From contig CP126204.1 in NCBI GenBank assembly GCA_030272155.1, positions 1,479,501-1,543,500 on the forward strand: a DNA stretch of 64,000 bases, in the 5' to 3' direction. Positions 32,701 to 45,264 of this stretch are shown here, piece after piece. Position numbers and translations under genes: made by a program. The notes under the pieces are model-generated. The model worked only from the letters and a program-made list of their open reading frames with translations. It was not told the DNA's origin and made no database searches. Source of the stretch: Tetradesmus obliquus (Eukaryota; Chlorophyta; Chlorophyceae; Sphaeropleales; Scenedesmaceae). Numbering within the stretch: the stretch's first letter is position 1; each line of letters begins with the position of its first letter.

Positions 32701-35503
32701 GCATACTAGCAGTGTACCGCGCTGCAGCCACAGAAGGTTCAGGCTGCCAGGCAACACCAAAACTGCACGCAGCAGGTGCCATTGACTGAGCCATCCAGGC
32801 CACAGCAACTCCGCAAGCCCTGCCACAAGCCGCCATGTAGAACTGCTACCAGCTGCTCATGCACCCTCACGTTGCCACAGCGCAGCCATCCCAGTCACCT
32901 GTCAGGTACGAGGCCACGGCCCAGTTGTTGGCTGCCAGCGCTGCCACCTCCCGTGCATGGATGTCACCAGCCACCAGCGGCTGCAGCTTGTCCAGCGCAG
33001 CAGCAGCCCTGCCACTCCCAAGCAGCAGGAAGGCCAGCAGCACGGTGAGGGGCGCCAGCTCGCCCAGCACCTCCTCCTCACTGAACTCCTCATCAAACAG
33101 CGCCTCCTCGCCTGAAACCGGCAGCGACAACAAGAGGTGAGTGCACTCGATTTTGTAAATGGTCACTGCGATTGGTCACTGTAATTGGTCACTGTAAAGG
33201 TGTTGATGTACTGTGTTTTGCATGCAAAGGGTTGTCAACATGCAAAGCTGTACTTGCTCACGTTGCGACGGTCGCAGCAGGCACAGTGCAGAGGACGTTG
33301 CATGGGTAGGCAAGGACTGCATGCAGGAGCTCTGGTGGGGCAGGGTAATGCTGACGCAGGCCTGGCGGCAGCTCTGCTGTTGGCCAACCAGAGCGACGCC
33401 GCTGCCAGGCCCCAAACCCTGCTATTATTGCGCCCAGTTCCTCGGCGCACACCCACAGCACCCTCTAGCCTGCTCACCCTGCTTGTAGGCTGCCTTCACT
33501 GCTGTCTCTGCCGCCTCCTCATCACCAACCTCAGCGAGTCCACAAGCCCTGCAACAACCGCCACAGCATCACCACAGCACCACAGCAAAATAACGAGCAG
33601 TGTTAAGCAGCGGCAGCAGCAGCCATGGACTAGCAGTGGCAAGCATCAAAACAACCCAGCAGATAGCGCCCGCAGCAGCAGCACAGCAAAGGCTGCGACA
33701 GCCCTTGACCAGCAGCAATGCCAGACCGTTCGGTCGTGTTGGTTTTGCAGATGCGTGTGCACGCCACGCAGTGCAGCAACCATGTCACCAGCTGCCGCAG
33801 CTGCCACCCTATCCCTGGTGTTTGTGAACAGTGCTGCCATCCCCAGCAACCACAGTGCTGATGTACTGCTGCTCATGCAGCTGCTTGACCAGCTTGTTCC
33901 CCAAAAGCTCAGCTTCCCACCCCCGTAAACCTCCCAAATTGTGCCAGCACGATGTGGGAGATATACAGGGGTGCTAAGCCCAGCTTTCAGGGTTATAAGC
34001 TGGGTAAGCAGAACGCTGTTTTGTGCCAACAAAGATGTAAATGCCGTAAATTTGTCTGAAACGTTGGGCAGCACCATCAAGAACCTATTACTGTGCTGCA
34101 CGTTGCCGATTCTGTTTCACCGGCAGCTGCAACAGGCACCATCTGCTGCAAAACCCTGTTGTTGAGCTTTGGTTAGAGCAGCAGCAACAGCTCTGAAGAT
34201 GCCTCGAGGCTGCCAGCCGCACTTCTTCAAGGCAAGACTGAAGCTGGCCACCAACCACGTGCCAAGTGTGATCTTGTTGCAACCGCAGCTGCTCAACAGG
34301 ATCCTGACACTGCCTGTGCATGGCTGCGCACGCTACACCCTGCAACCTGCACCTCAAGCACAGCAACCTCGCCATGCCCTGCACCGCCCCCGCACCTGTT
34401 GAAGGCTACCTCGAAGCTGCACTTGCATGGCTGTGCAAGCTATGCCCTGCTGGCTGCAGCTCAAGCCTGGCAGCTGTGCCCTGCACTGCCCTGAAACCGT
34501 GAATCAATAAGCAAAGCCCGCACCTGTTGAAGGCGATCTCGAAGCTGTCGCGTGGCTTGATGCCCAGCTGGCGCATCAACTCAGGCAGCTGCGCGGAGCG
34601 GCCCGCACTGACATAGGCGGCCAGCAGGTTGGTCTTCAGCTCAAGGCTGGACACCTGCAGACAGCAGCAGACAAGAGAAGCACCAAGCACGAGCTAAAGT
34701 GGTGCAAGTGCTTGGAAGAAAGAGGGGGAGTGGCACAGCCGACAGGCAGCAGGTTGGTCTTCAGCTCAAGGCGGGACATCTGCGGGAAGCAGCAGACAAG
34801 ATTGCAGGCGGCATGTTGTGTTGCTGCCAGTTCATGGAGAGCGGTAGTCATCAAATGCTTCGGAGCGCTGTCAGCACATTCTCCAGCGCGCCAAACAGCT
34901 CTCGCAGAAGCATGCCGCGGGTGGTTGCTGACCCCTTGGCACTGGCATTGTCTTCTAGGCAGCATGCACCCTTAAAACAAACAGGCCACATGCCTGCATT
35001 CATTCCCACCGCTGTCCGCTGCTACCATTACACAGTTCGCGTGCACTCCAAGCTGCTGCTGCTGCTGCTGTGCTGTCGCCGCACCTGCCCCGCCGCCTTG
35101 AGCTTGTCGCAGGCCTCGGGCCACAACACACGCCCCGCCCTGGCCCAGCCAAGTGCACGGGTGCACCAGCTGATGCTGAGATGCTGATGGGCCCAAGCCA
35201 TCTTTGAACTGCCCTCAACCCACCTGGCCTGCTGCCTTGAGCTTGTCGCAGGCTTCCACGCAGGCAGCGCCCTGGTCCAGCCTGAAGTGCACCTGCTGCT
35301 GATGCCCTCAACCCATTCCTTATATTCAATGTGACACTACGCAGTTGTGTGAGTAGACCCACCTGGCCTGCTGCCTTGAGCTTGTCGCAGGCCTCCACGC
35401 AGGCAGCCCCTTGGTCCAGCCTGAAGTGCACCTGGGCAGCCAGCTGCAGCGCCCCAGAGGCATGCGCCTCGCCCACAGAGCCCAGCAGCTTCAGCGCCTG
35501 CAG

Positions 35504-35550
<47 letters not shown>

Positions 35551-36555
35551 CATGGCACGCCCGGCGGCACAGCAGCTTCAGCAAGCGTGGCGCTGGAAAG
35601 ACAGCAGGTGAGGCCAGCGCATAGCTATAGCAGACGGTGGGCATGCTGCGCTGTGTGCAGGCAGCTACACGCGCCTGGCATGTCGACACGCCTGCTCCCC
35701 CTGCTGCAATGCAGTGTGCTGCACCCAGGTAGTTGCGTACAACTGCTGCTTGACACTTGCTGCAATGCATCATGAGAAAGCATAGCTGTCCCTACTCTGT
35801 TTGCCATCTGCTCTGTTTGTGCTGTGCCCTCAGCTGCCCTCTGTGCTGCAGCAGAGCATTCATTGCTGAGAGATGCAGAAGGCAACACGCATCTGCTGCT
35901 GCTGCATGAGCCGCCCTGCAGCACCATCCATCTGAGTGAGCAGCTGCTGCGCACCTCATCAAACTTGCCGAGCCTGTAGCAGCAGTATGCCTGCGGCCAG
36001 TGCAGAGGAACAGCACAGCAGCCGCAAGTATCAGTTGGTTGGCTAGTCTCCGCGAATGAGTTAGCTCTGCATGCCACGTTAGCCCTGAAAGAGCAGCGGT
36101 CATGAAGCTGCAGGACAGCGGCTGCCTGATCAGCAGCCGCAGGTATCAGGCAGTTGACACGGCAGCGCATGCTGCAAGAGGCCGCTGCAGCAGGCACTAG
36201 ACCAGCCACAGCTGCAGAAAAAGGCTCACCCGCTCAAAGTGCATCTCCTGCTGCAGCTGCTTGTGTGCTAGCACTTTAGCTGCCTCCTCATACTCTCCCA
36301 ACTGCAGGTTGGCGATTGCCTTGCATGCTAAAGCATCCACATCACCAGGTGACAGCCTAAGGACTGCAGCAGCAACAGCAACAGCAGAGTCAGTTGCAAG
36401 GCAGTAAACTCAGCAACGGAAGAGCAGGCACGCACCAGTGCATCAAACTTACTTGTGTCGGTGAGCTTTACGATTTTGCCATGTTCATGTTGGCTGATCA
36501 GCTTCTGCAGCTTTTCAAAGCACTGCTCCAGTTCACTGGGCTGGTCCGTCGCCAT
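29751..36555 (-). CDS. SRP72: Signal recognition particle subunit SRP72, 14 exons, 694 aa
   Basis: This is the SRP72 protein of the eukaryotic signal recognition particle, which binds SRP68 and 7S RNA in the cytosol and helps target nascent secretory proteins to the ER. I assign 14 coding exons: 36453-36555, 36230-36363, 35955-35990, 35363-35497, 34524-34654, 33478-33548, 32899-33111, 32454-32624, 32134-32240, 31646-31861, 31153-31456, 30647-30792, 30169-30327 and 29751-29909. All have GT..AG introns and the lengths sum to 2,085 nt. TPR repeats fill about residues 1-540 (DALACKAIANLQLGEYEEA, YCCYRLGKFDEALKLLG, FNRACGLAEVGDEEAAETA). The C-terminal RNA-binding segment is lysine-rich, with KPRLPKGYD and PDPERWLPKWQR at about 594-626, followed by a basic tail. 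Length is close to human SRP72 (671 aa). Exon 3 is a 36-nt microexon. Exon 4 and exon 5 edges are duplicated into neighbouring introns. Confidence 0.93.
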
Positions 36556-36765
36556 GCTGCAGGACGCGCCGAGGCGCTCACTAATCAAAAGCTGTAATCA
36601 CTAGTGCATCCACCAGCAAAATGGGTCAATGGGCACGTGTGCAGCAAGCAGCTGCGAACAAGCAAGCAATGTACAGCTGCTTGTTGGCTGGTCCGCAGCA
36701 GGTCGATCCAGCCTTTCTGGTGATCTACGTTGACTCCCAACAGCTGCTGAGTAGACCCCACTGCC
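36556..36765. promoter_or_regulatory. Short divergent spacer between SRP72 and the MYND gene
   Basis: About 210 bp separate the SRP72 start codon from the first possible Met of the plus-strand gene (or about 430 bp if the start at 36,988 is used). A shared bidirectional promoter is likely from the geometry. I see no TATA box or other clear element. Confidence 0.4.
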
Positions 36766-39700
36766 GTGCCATTGACGGTTGCAAGTAACAGGTACTGCTT
36801 TGTTGTTCAACTCATGAACCTCACTGCTGCTGTGGTGTCGCAAGGCTTCAGCACCTCGCACAGGGTACCCAGGCATTTTCAGCTAGTATCTCGAACGTTG
36901 ATTGACACGCACAGTCCAGCACTGACAGCCGTGTCAGCACCAGCAGCAGTGTCACCAAGAGCAGCAGAACCAGCCTTTCTGCCAGCAGGCATGCCTCTCA
37001 CGAGGCAAGAACAGCGGCAGGCACGGGACGCAGCCCACACACTGCAACAGCTGCTCAGCCGTCCCAGCTCTAAGCAGCTGCTGCAGCGCCCGCCTCCTGC
37101 TGCGCCGCTGACAGCAGAGCAGGCAGCATTCGCCACGCGCTGCTGTGCTTCTCTTGAGCAGCTTGGCAAAGCGCTACCCTTAAGTGGAGCAGCATCAGAT
37201 GGCTAGATCCTGCACGTGTTGCTCAGCGAGCAGGCAGCATGCAGTGTTGGCACACTGCTGGCCTGGCTGCAGCAGCGGCCCCAGCAGCTGCGCTTGGCCC
37301 AGGTACAGGTGCAGGCGACGCCTGCTGCGCTTGGCCCAGGTACAGGTGCAGGCGACGCCTGCTGCGCGCAATACACTAGAGGCTGTGTGGGTTGAGAGCA
37401 CTGCTGTCTTCCTGGGCATGACCGTAGCGAGCAACAGCATGTCAGCAAGTGAGGCAGCACCACTGGTGGTGGAGCTGACACAGCAGCTGCAGCAGTCAGG
37501 TGGGTGACGGCTGCCGGCGCTGTGGATTCGCTGATTGTCTGGTTGCTGCAGAGCTGCCTGGTCCAGTACGGGTTTCATTAGTTGACCACCTGATGCGGCC
37601 TTGCTGGACATACTCCTTCTTGCAGGCTTGCTGCGCAGCCTGCAGACGGACCTGCTTCCTCTGTTGCGTTCACTCATCAAGCAGCAGCAGGAGCAGCCGC
37701 AGCAGGTGCAACAGCTGCAGGTGGCAATACGCAAGCAGAACGGGCCATTTGCGTGTGCCTTCACCTACCCGTGCATGCTGCTGCGTGCATGGGAGCATGT
37801 GGTCAAGCATGCACCAGCAGTGCTGCCATCCGTGCTGCCTACGCTGCCAGCACTGCTGCAGCAGCTGCAAGGCTGCAGCCGCCTGCTGCTGCAGCTGCCA
37901 CAGTACGGTGGCGTGCAGTCGCCGGTGCCGGGCAGCAGCAGGGGCACCAGGGCCGGCGCAGCAGGCAGCAGCATGAAGTCGTCCGTGGTTGAGTTCCATG
38001 GCCTTGCCGCAGGCCTGCTATGCACCATGGTTGGGCTGAGCCAGCAGGTGACAGTGCTTGTCGGGCTGCTCGCGCAGCACGAGGAGGTGGAGGAGATGCT
38101 GCTGCAACTCCTGACAGCATGCACTGTGTTGCTGCACAAGGAGCACACCACACAGCATCAGCAGCAGCACCAAGCGAGGGTGCGTCCAGGCAACAGCGGC
38201 AGCAGCAGCTACAGGCAAGAGCTGTCCAAGTGGTCGCCCAAGGTGTGTGCAGACCTGCTGCCCATCCCTGCCTTCCACCAGGACATGCTGCAGCTGCTGC
38301 CAGGCGGCCAGGCCTACCTGGATGGTGCGGCAGCTTATGTAGCAGACTACTGTTCCACTGCGGACCAGCGGAAAGGGCACTGCTGGCTCCAAGTGTACAA
38401 GGTGCTCTTCATCTTCAGCAAGAGCCTGCGCAACCACTTGCGTGATAATGAGCCATTGGCCAGTGACGCTCCAGTGCTGTCGGCAGCTGCTCTGAGGTTG
38501 GTGCTGGAGCTGCTGCTGCTGGCTGCTGGCGAGCTGCAGCGGCAGCAGCAAGCAACAGGGCCCCATCCATCATGGCACCGCTTTGTGGCTGAGGCGTGCT
38601 ACTGGGGCAACACACTGCTGCACCTTCAGACAAGAGCTGTGCTGCAGGCTGGCGCCAGCTGCCTGCCGCCTGAGGTACTGCAGCAGGCTGGGCTGCAGCT
38701 GCTGCAGGCGCTGGCAGCACCACTGCAGCAGCTGCTGAGCAGCTCAGGCAGCTCGGGGACACTGCTGCGGCAGGTGCTGCTGGGCCGAATAGGGATGCAG
38801 GAGCAGCTGTATGCGGTCAGGGCTGCTGCTGCAGGGCTGGACCTGTCGTCGGACCAGTGTGAGTGCAGGCAGGGCAGCGGCAGCCCCTGAAGTGTGATGT
38901 GTGCTGTGGTGTAATATGTGAGCCGCCGAGGCTGCGTGCTGTGATGTCTGCTGCGTGAACAAGGCGATCAGCACCAACATGCAGCTTCGCCGGTTACAGG
39001 TTGCATTGCCTGTGTGAGCCTAGTGATGCTGCTTGGCGCAGGGAAAGTCTGACGCATAGACCTGCTGAAACCGCAGCGCCGTCGTGCTACCTGCAGTTGC
39101 AGCACTGAAGTTTGTCTGTCAGTGAGGCCGTTGCCAAGACACTGCAGCACATGTGTAACCTCTCACTGGCCTGACTTGCTGCTTGCTGCTCTGTGCTGTG
39201 CAGGGCCACCAGCAGGCCGGCTGCCCGCCCTAGCAGCAGCACACCCGCAGGCCTACATCGCACTCATCGACTGCTGCCTGCGCTCACCAGCAATGGAGGC
39301 GATGGATATGCTTGCGGCAGCAGACATGCTGACGCATGCAGCTGATGCGGTGCTTGGCTCTCCTGCAGCACTCACTGCTACAGCTCTGCCAGCTGGCTTG
39401 GCATCCGCCCTGACCAGCCTGGTCAAACGGGCGGTGCAGTTCACCAAGAAGGCAGTGAGCCTGCAGGCGCAGCCAGCAGAAGCTGCAGCAGCAGCCGCAC
39501 GCAACATACATGCTAGAGCTGATGCCTGCTTCCCTGATGCAGTGCTCAAGATCACCAGCATACTGTACACCAGGCTTGCAGACAACATAAACACAGCATC
39601 GCTGCACTGTCAACCGCAGCACAGCCCCAGTGGCGGCGGCAGCAGCGGCGGCAGCAGCAGCAGCAGCAGCAGCAATCAGGCAGCTGCCAGCGTTGTGCTG

Positions 39701-40465
39701 CTGGCTGTAGTGCTTGCGCGCAGCTTGGTGCAGCTGGCAGATGACATGGAGGCAGCAGGGCCCCAGCTGCTGCTGCAGTCCTTCCTAGGCCAGCCGCTGT
39801 ATGGCCTGAGCTGGTGCGAAGGGGTGCCTGGTGACATCCATAACTTGGTACCAAGGCCGTATGGCACCCTGCAGCAACACACTGCTGAGGTGCAGTGGCA
39901 CTTCTGGCAGATGTTCGTGCTGCAGTCAGCTCTGCGGATGCTCTCTGCTCTGGGACGGCTGGAGCTGGATCCAGCAACTCAAAGTGCTGTGGCAGCTAGC
40001 ACAGCAGCAGCAGCAGCAGCAGTAGCCCCGCCCGCTGGCAGCAGTACTAGTGGCTCGTGCAGCAGCAGCAACTCGCAGGTCAGCTGGGGCTACCTGCTGC
40101 AGCTGCAGCAAAGCAGCCCTCGCTGGGCCGCAGCAGTGGCCGCGTTTGATGTGGGCGGACTTCACAACCTCGACCTGACAGCAGCACAAGTGTTGCCTGG
40201 CAATCCTGTGCTGAACACCGTCAGGCAGCAGTATACAGCTGCCATCCAGCTGTGCAGGACACTGGTGGCTGAAGCACCACTGCCTGTGGTGTGCAACAAC
40301 CCCAGCTGTGAGAACCTGGCTGGAGTGAGCGAGGCTGCAGCGGCGAGCAAGGCGTGTGCTGGCTGCCGCTGCCGCTATTGCAGCGCTGCCTGCCAGACTG
40401 CTGACTGGAAGCGGCATAAAAGTGCATGCAAGCGCATGGCTGCTGCTGGTAAGGCATGTGTATGA
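36766..40465 (+). CDS. MYND-type zinc finger protein with a disrupted 5' part
   Basis: The MYND finger lies at the C-terminus (about 40,292-40,431). Its cysteines and histidine read CNNPSC, then CAGCRCRYCSAACQ, then WKRHKSAC, the standard Cys/His series of this protein-interaction finger. Upstream are long alpha-helical, Leu/Gln/Ala-rich regions without recognised domains. Supported exons are 37340-37499, 37626-38858 and 39204-40465, which join in frame. The 5' part is problematic. An open frame from 36,766 (or Met 36,988) reaches an in-frame TAG at 37,204-37,206, the same frame then continues as good coding sequence from 37,207, and a 37-bp tandem duplication at 37,287 shifts the frame. The gene may be a recent pseudogene, may start differently, or the assembly may contain errors. 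MYND proteins of this architecture are numerous in green algae; the target is unknown. Confidence 0.7.
37287..37367 (+). repeat. 37-bp tandem duplication containing AG|GT
   Basis: Two copies (37,287-37,323 and 37,324-37,360), plus the first 7 bases of a third, lie inside coding sequence. Because 37 is not a multiple of three, translation through both copies is out of frame. Bases 37,303-37,339 start with GT and end with AG, and removing them restores the frame exactly. Confidence 0.9.
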
Positions 40466-41898
40466 CGTATACTAGCACCAGGTTGGGATTTGCAGCCACG
40501 CTTGCATTGCCTCGACCTTTTGCATGCTGCAGAATACAGAGAGTGGAATGCTAGGTTTGTGGTTGCATTATGAGCGTACAATATAATCCGATGATTGATT
40601 GGGAGGCTGAGCTCAGCAGCTCCAGCCGCTTTGCCTGCTTTTGACCCATCCATCTGTCATGGTGCTTGCCTGCTTGGGCCGCATGCAATGCTGTGTTGTG
40701 GTGCAGTGGTGTAAAGATGGACAGTCTAGCATGAAAGAAGCAAAGCTGCGCATGTTCAAGCAAAGCTGGGCCAGAAGACCTCCTGCCCAAGGTCCCCCGG
40801 CGCTCCAAGTGGGCATGCAAGCACGGCTGTCCGGTGTTCGAGCAGCATGCCAAATACTGTCCTTGGCAGCTATGGCTTGACTTGGAACGGTCCGTTATGT
40901 AACATTTCATGACGTGACACATTGCTTCTGGCTCGACGCTGCTCGCCTTGTGTGCGGCTCTCGTGCTTCCTGTTCTAGGCCTCCACCATACAGCCCAGAT
41001 GACCTTGACAAGCGGGTTGCGCTGCATTCTTTGCTGCGTGACGCCCGGGCATTGGGCAGCCACAAAGATATATCTTGCATGCACGGCAGAAGTTGCTGCT
41101 GGCAGCGCCGATAATCAGAATCAATCAAAACGCTTCGTAGCCGCCGCGGCGCACTGCGACACGGTGTCCATGCATGTCACATGTGGATAGCACTAGAGAA
41201 CACACCAACTAATTAGACACGTTTCATAATTCTAAGGGCACAGCGCAACACATCCAGCAAAACACCGCAACGCCGCATCAGGCTGGCATTGCTGCAACAT
41301 CCACTGTTGCTTCTGGGCCAGCGCTGCCAGCTGTGCTGATCACAGCCCGCCTTCTGGCACGTCACGACACCCACAACACACAGTGTGTATGCACCTTGTT
41401 GACCACTGCAATGACCAAACTTCAAAAGCCTGCTTCCAGTGCTGTGACCTACTGACTCAGATGAAGCCAAACACATGAATGCGTGGATGAGGCCTGACGC
41501 ACAGCAATGGGGTTGCCAGCTGACTATGGGTAGCACACAACTGCTGCAAATGTGCCAAGGCCAAATGTCAAGCACCCCGGGCCACTTCGCGGGCAGTCCC
41601 TTCCAGTAAGAGGCATGTCCGACAGACCTGGCAGTAAGAGGCATGTCCGACAGACCTGGCAGACCACCACCATTGCTGCTGCCCTTTCAACCATCTGCAG
41701 GCCAGCCGACAAGCTAGCAGAGCTATGAGCTGGCATGCTGCCCGGCCTTCATGCTAGAGCCCTGATCTTCTGCGACGCTGGGGCTTGTTGCCTGCAGCAT
41801 GAAGAGCAGAGGCAGCGGGACAGCAACACTGAGACGATGTTGCCACGGCCTGCAGCTTTACGTGCAAGCTGTTCACGTTTGAATGCAGGGCAAATGCA
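40466..41898. other. Intergenic region between convergent genes
   Basis: No coding potential, RNA gene or mobile element is convincing here. A TGTAA, the usual green-algal poly(A) signal, occurs near 40,709, about 245 bp after the MYND stop. A perfect 28-bp tandem duplication (41,604-41,631 and 41,632-41,659; contains AAGAGGCATGTCCGACAG) is the only repeat noted. Confidence 0.5.
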
Positions 41899-42844
41899 TC
41901 ACACAAACAGCAGGACACACCCCACGCCTGTGGCCCAAGCATGAGTGTGTGTGGCATGCCTGCAGCATGTGCAGTCCAGTCTCAACGGTGCAACACAATG
42001 CATGCTGAACACCCACTCACTTTCTTCCTCTTCTTCACCAGCACTTGCGGCCGCGTCATCTGCTGCTGCTGCTGCTGCTGCCCGCCCTCTCTTGCCAGCA
42101 GCTGCTTTTGGCTTGCCCTTAGCTGCAGCAGCGCTGGCTCCTGCAGCAGCAGCCGCAGTCTTGCTGCGTGCAGCTGGCCGCCGTGTTGACTGCTGCTGCT
42201 GCTGGCTCGGCTGCTCACTGTCTGCTGCCGCTTCACACTGCATTTCAGAAGCACCTTGTTCCGGAACAGAGCTCAGCGATGCGGCTCCATGGTATTGGTC
42301 AGCAGACACAGCTGGCTGCAGCAGCTGCAGCTGACCCCCCAGTGGCATGGCTGGGCCAGCAGCATACTGGCCCTGGCTGGTACCATGCTGCAGCATGCTG
42401 GGATGTATTGCCTGTGCTGCTGCCGCCGCTCGGTGCTGCGCTGGTGTCACTGCTGCTGCTGCTGCTGCTGCCTGGGAAGGGTGGTAGTATGGCAGCTGGT
42501 GTGGCACCCATGTGCTCAGCTGCTGCTGTTGCTGCTGCACATGCTGAGGGTGTGCTGGCAGCTGCATGTGTGCTAGGTGTGCAGACACCAGGGCAGCTGG
42601 GCCAGCTGCACCGACAGCAGGCGTCAGGGGTGCTGCTGCTGTCTGCAGGCTGCTGGGTCCCGCAACTGCAGTGCAGTTGGCTTTTTTGCCGCGCTTAGTG
42701 GCTGTTGCTGCAGCAGGAGCTGCTGGTACATGCTGCATTGGCTGTTGATGATAGGTGGGTGCATTGGTAGCTGGCTCATAGAAGCCTTGCTGCCCTGCCG
42801 CACTGGCAGCTGAAGCAGCATCATACTGCGCATTGACAGCAGTG

Positions 42845-42879
<35 letters not shown>

Positions 42880-43625
42880 TGATGCTTAACTCTAGACCAG
42901 CCAAGAACATCAGCAAGTCCAGGTACGGCTACAACTATGCCGACAAACTTTTGCCGTCTTTTTTAAGACGGTGACGCATTGTTTCAACACATTGCAATTT
43001 GAGGCCTCTCTTGCACAATCAGCTGTACATGGTACCCACAATGTTGCTCCAGCTGCCGCAACACACTGCTCGCAGAATACGTATACGTCAGCATGCGCGC
43101 TGCTCCACATGCAACGCAGTGCACTCACCGAGCGCTTCAGCTGCTGGAACAGCTCCTCCTTGCGCTGCTGCTCTGCATGCCGCCTCAGCAGCATCCACAG
43201 CGCCAGCCCTGCGCCACCACCCAGAACTGCCACCCTCACCCCCAGCTTCACAGCGTGAAGATAACTATAATGCATGCCACCCCCAGCAGCAGCAGCACCA
43301 CCAGCTGCACCCAGCCCCCCACCACCACCCAGCAGCATATGCTGTAGCGGCAGGATGTGCTGCAGTGCAGCCCTCTCAGCCACCCAGGCTGCCAGCACTG
43401 ATAGCAGCAGCAGCAGCCGCACGTCTGGCGGGTGTGTGAAGAACAGCAGAGGGACACTTAAGCAGGCTGCATAGAAGCCGATGTCCTGCAGGGTGGTGCT
43501 GCTGGAGTGCAGGGAGTGCAGCAGGGAGGCTCCGCTGTGCTGGTAGTGCAGCAGCAGCTCCATGAGGCGGGCTATGCCCTGGGACTGCTGCAGCAGGCCT
43601 TCGCTGGCGTTGAGCAGCTGGGACT

Positions 43626-43702
<77 letters not shown>

Positions 43703-45197
43703 ACATGCTAGTGTACAACAAATGCGACGGTCATCAGATCATGCACTTACTACAGTTCAGCTACTGACAGAATGCCAGGCTCATGACTTCTTGACAACAT
43801 CCATCCTGCTGAGCAGTGCGCTCCATCCAAACGAACTGTGTGCCAGCTGAAGACACCACCGTCCGCAAGCTGGCACGGCTATAGTAATCAACAACAACAG
43901 CTGATGCTGTTGTCAATGCAAGGAGTGCAGCAGGCATGCAGTCTAGTAATAAGCTTCACGCACAGCTGTGCACCTGGCACCCACCTGCAGCGACTCGTAG
44001 CGTACTTGACGCTCCTCAAGCGCAGCAGCATCAGCAGCCAGCTGCTGCCACGCTGCTGCTGCTTGCTCCGCCTGCTGCTTCTGCTGCTGCTCCAACTGAC
44101 CAAACCCATGCAGCAGCTGCTGCTGGCGGCTGCTCAGGTTGCCCTGCACACAGCACCGAAGCAGCGTACATGTAAGCTACAATGCACATGTTTGAACTGC
44201 AGCTTCACAGAACACCACTAATCATAGACACTTGGTGTAGCAATTCTACTACCTGGAGGCCATAACGCTCTCTTGCATGGCGTGCTGCTGGGGCAGTAGC
44301 TTGCCATGCAGCAGCTGTGCATGCACGCAGTCCCCTCCACAGGCTTTTCAACTCTGAATTTTCTCAAGATCCTCAAAGCCCCTGCCAGCGCTGCATCCCA
44401 TCTCACCGTCATTGCCAGCGATTCATTCACGCTCTGCTGGATGCCCACGCTCAGCGTGCCCACCGCCTGCACCTGGTGACAGGAGTTGGCAGCAAGGATT
44501 CAGGAAAGTTGGTATCAATACGAACAGACGATCCAGGGCATGTGTGGCAGTGTTGTTGTGGTAAAGAGTGACGGCAGGGTAAGCACCTCCGCCAACTCTG
44601 CTGGCGCGACTACACGTTGAGGACTTTGAGCAAGCAAATGATCTGACCTGTGTTGCGAGCAGTAACAGCCAGTTGTTTCATACTCGGATAACCATAATAC
44701 GCACCTCCGCCAGCCCTGCTTGCGCTGCATCAGCCACCTGCAGCTGCACCGTCTGCAGGTCAGCCAGCGACTGCAGCGACTGCTGCAGCAGCTGCTGCTG
44801 GCTGGTCAGCTGGCCCTTGATGGCTGACAGGCTGGCGTTGGCTGCTGCTGTCTGGCTGTGCATGTCTTGAACGAGCGCTGTGGTCCACTCCTGAAAGGCT
44901 TGGGTTTGCAGGAACAGGCACATGCTGCGGGGAGGAGCAGGAGGAGGCAGCAGCACAGTCAAGTACTGTCAGACACCCTTGCATTGGCAGTGGCAGCCTG
45001 AGTGCAGGTGATAATTTGCAAACCTTGGCTGTTGGTGTACCCCAGCCAGCAAACCTCATCACACTGCTACCTATGTGCTGCTACTGCGTGCTGCTGTGCC
45101 TCTGCGCTCACTTGAAGACGTCACCGAAGAACTGCGTGTATGTAGTGTAAGTGTTCTGGTCCATCTTGGCTGTGCAGTCCTCAACACACGCCTGCAG

Positions 45198-45264
<67 letters not shown>

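Noticed and set aside
37204-37206. Reassigned TAG codon
   Set aside because: The seryl-tRNA synthetase and the cysteine-rich gene both end with TAG at the expected place, so TAG is a stop in this nuclear genome.
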